A stretch of DNA of 64,000 nt. It comes from Clostridium sp. (lineage in GTDB: Bacteria > Bacillota_I > Bacilli_A > RF39 > UBA660). Shown piece by piece: positions 58,305 to 64,000 of this stretch (within the stretch, counting starts at the first letter, position 1; each line of letters starts with the position of its first letter). The stretch spans positions 868,001 to 932,000 of the forward strand of contig CP091739.1 in the NCBI GenBank assembly GCA_022010095.1, in the 5' to 3' direction. The notes beneath the pieces are model-generated. The model did not search any database and was not told where the DNA came from. It worked only from the letters and a program-made list of their open reading frames with translations. Position numbers and translations under genes: made by a program.

Positions 58305-59398
58305 CTACTTGCTATTAAAAAAAGTTTCATTAAGTAAAGTATTATCACATTCACCACCCTCACAAATGCTAAAATGAAGATTGCTATCAACATCAAAAGG
58401 ATAACTTTCAATATTAAAACTTTTATGATGATAAATAGTTCTCAAAAATGTTCTTATAAATTTCTCAGTTAAATTAGATTGAATTCAAAATATGTTTTTT
58501 TCTTGCTCATTATTTACATAATTTTTCTTTATCTAGTCCTCTTCTTTCTAAACTAGATCCTTTATCATCTATAAGTCTTTCTTTTCCATTCCATCTTTCA
58601 ATAAGTATAGATGGAACTTCTATTTTAGTAATACCCTTTTCTAAAAGTAATCCCAAAAATATATTAGAAGCAACTACAAATGATGAAGAAACATCTTTTA
58701 AATTTCCAATTCCATATATATCATCATTATCTTTATTACTATCAAAATTTTTCACCAATTTTAAATAATTTTCTATTTGTTTTTCTCTTTTTAATGTTTT
58801 TCATCACTTTCTAATTCATTTTGAAGCGCATAAATATAACAAACATCACCATCTATTCCATATCTAATTCTTGGAAAATAATAATTTTTCACCATCATTT
58901 GTAAGTACAATTTGTATACTATTAGGAGTTTCATTCATTATACTTTCTCTAATATTTTGTACACTGATTTCTCCACCCAATGTTTCACTATAACCAATAA
59001 TTTCACCATTATCAAAATAATTAAATAAATCATTATTCAAAAAGATATTTGCTTTCTTAAAAAAATTAATTGGATCATTAAAATCTTCATATGTTGCATT
59101 AGACCATAATAGTGTCATTATCATTTTTATTAATATTATATTCTTTATTTTTCATCAATAGATTTTTTTCATATTTACTTAAATCATAATAACTTCTTGC
59201 TTTATCTACATACGTAATTAATAGCAAAATTAAATATTTCTCTATTTGTTATATTTAATACAGGAACCATACTATTATCATCATGACTCATTAAATTATT
59301 ATAAAAAAATGTATATTAAAACTAAAGTAACAATCTACTTTTACCATTCATCGCTTCTTTTTAAAAATATCATTATAAAATATATCTATTATTTCCAT
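58305..59398 (-). CDS. Hypothetical protein (about 360 aa)
   Basis: Read across several breaks. NSMVPVLNITNREIFNFAINYVDKARSYYDL, NATYEDFNDPINFFKKANIFL, GYSETLGGEISVQNI, FPRIRYGIDGDVCYIYALQNEL, VEVPSILIERWNGKERL-like segment and HHKSFNIESYPFDVDSNLHF. No signal peptide or membrane segment. The pattern (short acidic loops, DSNLHFSICEGGEC end) is not one I can name. Start at 59398. Confidence 0.55.
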
Positions 59399-59441
59399 AT
59401 ATTTATTATATAATATATTTATAGAAAAAGAGAAATAAATT

Positions 59442-60080
59442 ATGAAGAATAAAAATTATTAAACCTAAAAATTAATCAAACCACATATTTTTATAAATGA
59501 AGAATTTGAATACAATATAGATAATAAAGAATTTGATCAAAAATAACATTATAAATTTAGATTCTATCACATTAAATAGTTGCATATTCAATAATGTAGA
59601 TTTTTAGTAATATAGACTTTAGTAATATTGAATTACTCGACTGTATTTTTAATAACTGTGATTTATCCAATAAATCTTTTGATAAGAATGGTATTATTAG
59701 ATGTGAATTTAATAATTGTAAACTATTAGGTATTTCATTTGATAATGCTTCTTTAAAAAAATGTTATATTCAATAATTGTATTTTTAAGATATTCTAATT
59801 TTTTTATGAATCAAAGCTAGAAAAATATATTATTTAATGAATCAAATCTAGACGAAGGATATTTTCAAGAATTAAACATCAAAAAAATATTATATTAGAT
59901 AAATGTTCTCTAAAAGAAATTCTCATTTTTTTAAATACAAAACATGAAATAATTGATTTATCTAATTGTATAATTGATGATATTAATTTTTGATTTAATA
60001 TCACTTAAAAAAATATTAAAGTTGATACATTTAAAGCAGCAATATTATCAAGATATTTAGGCATTATTGTTAGCGATTAA
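59442..60080 (+). CDS. Pentapeptide-repeat protein
   Basis: About 210 residues with breaks. Many A(D/N)LxX-type five-residue units centred on Phe/Leu/Ile: CIFNNVDFSNIDFSNIELL, CEFNNCKLLGISFDNASL, NVIFNNCIFKYSNFYESKL, LDEGYFQELNIK..IILDKCSL, IIDLSNCIIDDINF, with the Qnr-like end FKAAILSRYLGIIV. It forms a right-handed beta helix that mimics B-DNA; relatives (Qnr, MfpA, McbG) protect gyrase, but others have unrelated roles. Confidence 0.78.
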
Positions 60081-60093
60081 GATATTTTAAAAA

Positions 60094-60119
60094 AAGACAA
60101 TTTTATTATTAATTGTCTT
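60094..60119. terminator. Terminator between convergent genes
   Basis: AAGACAATT / AATTGTCTT arms with 8-base loop, A and T tracts flanking; serves the pentapeptide gene and the DUF1653 gene. Confidence 0.68.
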
Positions 60120-60643
60120 ATTTCTCTTTGACTGATTTTTATATCTTGTAATTCAAATCTATATTTTTGTGTAACTTCTGGATATTTAACATGATCCACT
60201 TTTGAAGTAAACATATCATATGGTCTTATATACAAATCATTATTTCCATATAAGGCTCTATATACTACATATTTTTTTCTCCTGTTTCACTATGTATTGC
60301 TATATCTTCTACAAAATATAAATCTCCTTTAAAATGTTTATACACTCTTTTTTTATATTTTTACTTCCACAATTTTTTTCCTTTCTCTTAATTTTTCACT
60401 ACAATAATATCCTTTTTAATATTGAATATTCTTTATTTTCTAAATATTTAATATCATCTTCAACAGGTAATGTTTCTTTCTCACGCATTTTCATCTCTTT
60501 TTCACTAGGCATATATTTGGGACGTTTCATCATACATATCATTCTTTTACTTATTAATTCATTTAATCGTAATATACTTTATCTTCTACTATTCCATTCA
60601 ACTAAAAAAAATTTCTATCTTCTCTTTCTTTATTATTTTTCAT
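60118..60643 (-). CDS. DUF1653 domain protein
   Basis: About 173 residues with breaks. N-terminal basic part (REDRNFFLVEWNS), RPKYMPSEKEMKMREKETLPVEDDI, then DUF1653: FKGDLYFVEDIAIHSETGEK, VYRALYGNNDLYIRPYDMF and KVDHVKYPEVTQKYRFEL. DUF1653 is a small beta-rich domain, often beside nucleases or helicases. Start overlaps the HNH gene stop (ATGA). The exact C-terminus is hidden by an A-run error near 60125. Confidence 0.8.
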
Positions 60644-62769
60644 AATATAAAGATTCTTTTATCATAATCATCATCACCATACAATGCATTATAATTTGGA
60701 TTAAATAATCTATCAAATTTTTTTGCAAGTAATATGGCGTTGTACTTTTTATCCTTTCACGTACTTTTTCTAATAATTTGCCCATTTCATACATAGTAGG
60801 TGGAAATTTACTATGTATTCTATTATGGCAATTTCCGCATAAACATACAGTATTGTAAACATTATCTATTCCACCAGCTGATAAAGGAATAATATGATGC
60901 GTTTCAAAATTTCTAGTATCAAAGCTCATAAATTCATCACACATATCACAATGCATCGCTCCATGTTCATCTTTAGTTCTAAGTTTCGTAAAAAGCGAAA
61001 CTTTTGGATTTCTAGTACCTGTTGAAGTAACTGATGAATCATTAATAGCTAAAAAAATCATTTGATTCTTTTTACTTCATCAATAATTTTTTTCTTCTTC
61101 ATCATCTAATAATTCTTTAGCGCATTCAGACGAAACACTACTTCTTATTTCTTCATCAATCTCTTCATATCTTTGTTTTTCTTTCAATTTCTTTTTTTCC
61201 TTTTATTTCTTCTTGTAAATATTCACTACCTCTATATTTTTTTCTTTCAACGTTTCTAAATCATTATCACTAATAGGTAAAGATATATCTTTAACACTTT
61301 CTAAAACGCTTATTTCATCATTTGTTATTTCATGATTATTAATATACATTTTTGCTATATCTTTCCAATTTGTCTTTCTATGACTGATACATCTTACTCC
61401 CAAAATATTTCTAACTTCATACAAATCTTTAATATTATCATTTTTTTAAAATAGTTAAATAAACCATAATTGGCATTACATACATCAAACCATATTCACC
61501 ATTAATTTTATCTAATGCAACCATTCCATTTTCATAATAAAGTACATGAAAATTTTTAAACTTGCCTGCTCCCTCTTGAACTTTAAAAAGGTTGTAAATA
61601 ATGTAAAAAAAGTATCAACTCCTTCTATAAAAGATTTTTAAATTTTAATTGTCTTTCCTTATTATTAGAAGTCTTTAATTCCTGTAAAGCATTATTTTTT
61701 AAATCAACTAAATTTACGTCTTCTAGTCCCATTTCTGATGAGGTTTTTTTAAGGCATTTTTGAATTAAAGAACTTATTTTTTTCATACACATCTTGAATA
61801 TTTCTATTCTCAAAATCTTTTATTTGAATATTTTTAATAAAACTTCTACATTTTTTTATGTATATATTCATGTTTTGAAAACTTATCAATAAGCGACAAA
61901 GGTAATTTTTAAATCAACTCTTTTTATAAAATACTCTAGAGAGACTATCATCATTTTTCCTTTTGGAGAAAGTTCCCAAAACTCCACATCATTTATATAA
62001 ACATTTTTATTCTTAATAGATTCAACTAATTCAATGGAATTTCTAATTAAAATGCTTCTATAAGGATCATTTAAAAGCAACAGCTAAATTTAAAAAAATT
62101 GAATAGCAAAAAAAGAGTTTTTGGTTTTATCTTCATTAATTTGAGAAAAAAAGTGAAAATGATAATGGCTTAGTTAACTCACTAATAAAAGTTTCGAGCC
62201 ACATTCGTAATCTTGAAATTCGTTCAATATCTAATTTCATTTCTGTTTGAAGAAAAATTATTCCAATGCAAAAATTGATACTATATCATTATCTTTAACA
62301 CGATCATTATAACCCATCATGTAACTTTCATATAGACTATTAGAAATTTGTTTTTAGCTGTGATACTTCGGTAACATTACGCATTTCATTGATTTTATCT
62401 CTTAAAAAATCTTTAAGTTTTTTAAGTTCAGCATTTAATTTTTCTTTTTCTTCAAGAGCAAAGTTTACATCATTACTATATTCATAATCACTATTAAAAT
62501 ATTTATATATTGACTGAATAATCGTATATTCATCCATTGCTATTATTTTTTGTCCATCTTTAAATTTTATAGTAAAATCCATTGAAATGCCAAGATTTAA
62601 AGATTCATCTAAACCAATACTATCAGTGACTTTATTAAACATTTTTTTATAATAGTCAAATACAAATTATCATATGCATCACGATTTAGCAAAGACCTTA
62701 AAGTTTTTTTAATGATATTTCAAATCCAATATCATTAGGTAAACCAAGACTATTTAGTATTTCATCCAT
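60640..62769 (-). CDS. Large HNH endonuclease-domain protein
   Basis: About 705 residues over many breaks. The N-terminal 450 residues have no known domain (NKVTDSIGLDESLNLGISMDF; coiled-coil EEKEKLNAELKKLKDFL; VEFWELSPKGKMMIVSLEYF; YGLMYVMPIMVYL; VRNILGVRCISHRKTNW). The C-terminal HNH: CDMCDEFMSFD...ETHHIIPLSAGGIDNVYNTVCLCGNCHNRIHS with zinc Cys pairs and catalytic His (60830-60960). Could be a restriction/defence nuclease with DUF1653 as partner; the N-terminal half would recognise the target. Start at 62769 after GGTGAT. Confidence 0.75.
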
Positions 62770-62918
62770 ATCTATCACCTATATAATATAATTATAACAT
62801 TTCTTTAATGCATAATCTATTTATTTTTAACTGTAAAATATAGAAGTAGAAATAAAAAAATATTATCAATTAATTTTATCACTTTTTTTACCATAATTAT
62901 TTTTTTGTATTAAAAAAA

Positions 62919-62936
62919 TCGAACTAAGAAGTTCGA
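62919..62936 (-). terminator. Strong terminator upstream of HNH gene
   Basis: TCGAACT-TCTT-AGTTCGA (7-bp arms) followed on the minus strand by TTTTTTTA. It ends a short transcript from about 63050 that contains only the micro-ORF at 62937-63032. The remaining 62770-62918 holds no ORF. Confidence 0.75.
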
Positions 62937-63032
62937 CTAAATAATCAATCTGGAGCGAGTGTCGTAGTTATCTACAACTTTTTTTCTAATAACGAAAGAA
63001 TACATACCATATTCCGTTGCTAGATATAACAT
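62937..63032 (-). CDS. Micro-ORF (31 aa) or structured small RNA ending at terminator
   Basis: ATG 63032 to TAG 62937, reading MLYLATEYGMYSFVIRKKV then VDNYDTRSRLII. Codons (ACG, TCC, CGC, GAC, AAC) are much richer in GC than neighbours. There is no good RBS, and the RNA can fold a GTTGTAG-ATAA-CTACGAC hairpin (about 62959-62976) before the terminator, so a small RNA or remnant of a mobile gene is also possible. Confidence 0.35.
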   Translation of the reverse strand: MLYLATEYGMYSFVIRKKVVDNYDTRSRLII

Positions 63033-63105
63033 ACCACGTTTTTAAGTATTTATGGAATAGATTTTTTTGTTAATTTTTACAATCTTTCGCATAAATTTGT
63101 TATTT

Positions 63106-63588
63106 CTATCTTATAAGTTGTTTGCCCATTTCTCTAATAATTTTTAAACTTTTTTTCGTTTTTCTTTATCTAATTCTACCAATGATTTAAACTCAATATT
63201 TGGGTCAGTCTTTTTAATATTTTTTTAAATTATAATATAAGTCCTTACCTATAAGTTTAAAAACCATTTGGTAAATTTTTTTAAATTCATAATTTTTTTA
63301 AAAATTATTATTGTTGATTCAAAATCATTCATATCAATTATTTTTCCTTATCTTTTCAGTTGTATATTCATTAACTTCTATCAATTTTTCTTCTATTAAA
63401 TTATGTATTATATTAGAAATCATAAATGGTTTAGATAAAGTTGCTTTGCAACACGATTCAGTATAATAGCCTTTTTTATTTAATATTGATATGATTTTCC
63501 CTAATTTTTTACTAACAATAAAACTATTTTCTATTTCTGTAATTTCAAATGTTGTAGCATTTATACAAATATTATTTTCGCCTTTCAT
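63106..63588 (-). CDS. Hypothetical protein (about 160 aa)
   Basis: MKGENNICINATTFEITEIENS..VSKKLGKIISILNKKGYYTESCCKATLSKPFMISNII, then a Lys/Ile-rich C-terminal half ending IIREMGKQLIR across several breaks. Excellent RBS (GAGGAGG) at 63598. The layout (short beta N-domain with ILNKKGYYTESCC) resembles unnamed Bacillota proteins. Function unknown. Confidence 0.6.
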
Positions 63589-63710
63589 TTTAAACCTCCT
63601 CGACAAATTACTATTTATCTGTCACTTATATATATAATTATACTATTTTTTTGGCAAATTTTTATCATCAATTTGCAACAACCAAGATACATCCAACATT
63701 TTTTTAGTAT

Positions 63711-63892
63711 ATATCCAAAAATATGGATTTTTATGTAATGTTTGTTTTTCCCTTTTATTTATAGGGATTTAAAAAAAGGAGTATGGTAGAGTTCTTCCAT
63801 ATTTTTAACCCAATTTTGCAAGTGCAAAATAAGAAATGATAGCACTATAATTCCTTTATTTATATAGAATAAATTAGGGTAGTGCTATCATT
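63711..63892. repeat. Cluster of four hairpins near right edge
   Basis: Small stems at 63713-63728 (ATCCA/TGGAT), 63782-63801 (TATGG/CCATA, then TTTTT) and 63813-63830 (ATTTTGCA/TGCAAAAT), then a long one with 13-bp perfect arms AATGATAGCACTA / TAGTGCTATCATT (63835-63847, 63880-63892). No ORF in 63589-63919. The largest probably terminates the gene entering from the right. Confidence 0.6.
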
Positions 63893-63919
63893 CTCTTTAT
63901 CCTGCTTAATATTTATTTA

Positions 63920-64000
63920 TTATTTTTCATTAATTATCTCTTTAATAGTAGATCTAAATACTAATCCAAATGTTATATCTTTCCTTTAAATAAATTTAAA
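63920..64000 (-). CDS. C-terminal fragment of unidentified gene
   Basis: Minus-strand frame from the window edge reads KDITFGLVFRSTIKEIINEK and stops at 63920. Too short to identify; the long hairpin at 63835-63892 lies just past its stop. Confidence 0.4.

Noticed and set aside
62937-63050. tracrRNA or tRNA
   Set aside because: A hairpin and terminator are present, but there is no cloverleaf, no CRISPR repeat to match and no cas gene in the window.

Overview
The window is very AT-rich, uses the standard code (Trp is TGG throughout) and carries strong Shine-Dalgarno sites. It encodes Spo0A, AddAB, MurD, Gmk, a SipW-type signal peptidase and many Bacillota-only families (DUF1292, DUF1653, DUF1846, DUF4358, DUF6273, PF06541). 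This points to a low-GC Bacillota able to sporulate, probably a gut Bacilli/Erysipelotrichia-like or related lineage; I cannot place it further. Almost every long gene is broken two to ten times at A or T homopolymers while the protein continues in another frame. I read this as uncorrected long-read indels, not real pseudogenes, so gene spans below bridge those breaks and many ends are approximate.

Layout. 1-5565: a partial surface-type protein, a small coiled-coil protein, and a TetR / LiaF-like / ABC ATPase / two ABC-2 permease operon with overlapping genes. 5658-9374: Spo0A, an AAA ATPase (DUF4143) whose promoter sits in a large palindrome, and a secreted TasA-like protein with a DUF6273 lectin-like C-terminus that resembles a diversity-generating retroelement (DGR) target. 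9437-15685: AddA and AddB, then a SipW-like signal peptidase that could process the TasA-like protein. 15636-24508: a MacB/FtsX-type exporter, an LppM-like lipoprotein, Gmk, a transglutaminase-like protein and a GH25 lysozyme lipoprotein. 24815-30134: Mn pyrophosphatase, DUF362 protein, HD protein, PF06541 protein and MurD. 30180-36112: a DHHW/MBOAT acylation pair, DUF4358, DUF1846 and Sel1-repeat proteins. 36226-41748: DUF1292 plus two paralogous small membrane proteins, GNAT and S51 peptidase, an AMP-forming ligase and a dicarboxylate/glutamate symporter. 41769-46706: an APH-like phosphotransferase, an ABC-F ATPase preceded by a leader peptide and attenuator, and a hybrid histidine kinase preceded by a 33-residue membrane peptide. 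46806-53258: a second AMP ligase, then an MMPL exporter with a secreted heptad-repeat protein, divergent from a TetR gene with three operator dyads between them. 53304-60080: a second ABC-F, a KsgA/Dim1-like methyltransferase, other RNA-modification genes and a pentapeptide-repeat protein. 60118-64000: DUF1653, a large HNH nuclease, a terminator-linked micro-ORF, a hypothetical protein and a hairpin-rich right edge.

The most noteworthy items are the DGR-like variable region with a GAAA-loop hairpin (7998-8260), the ABC-F leader/attenuator (44216-44295), the palindromic promoter of the DUF4143 ATPase (7774-7857), the triple TetR operator (52514-52594), and the concentration of genes whose families are linked to ribosome or antibiotic protection (two ABC-F, APH-like, KsgA-like, pentapeptide repeat).
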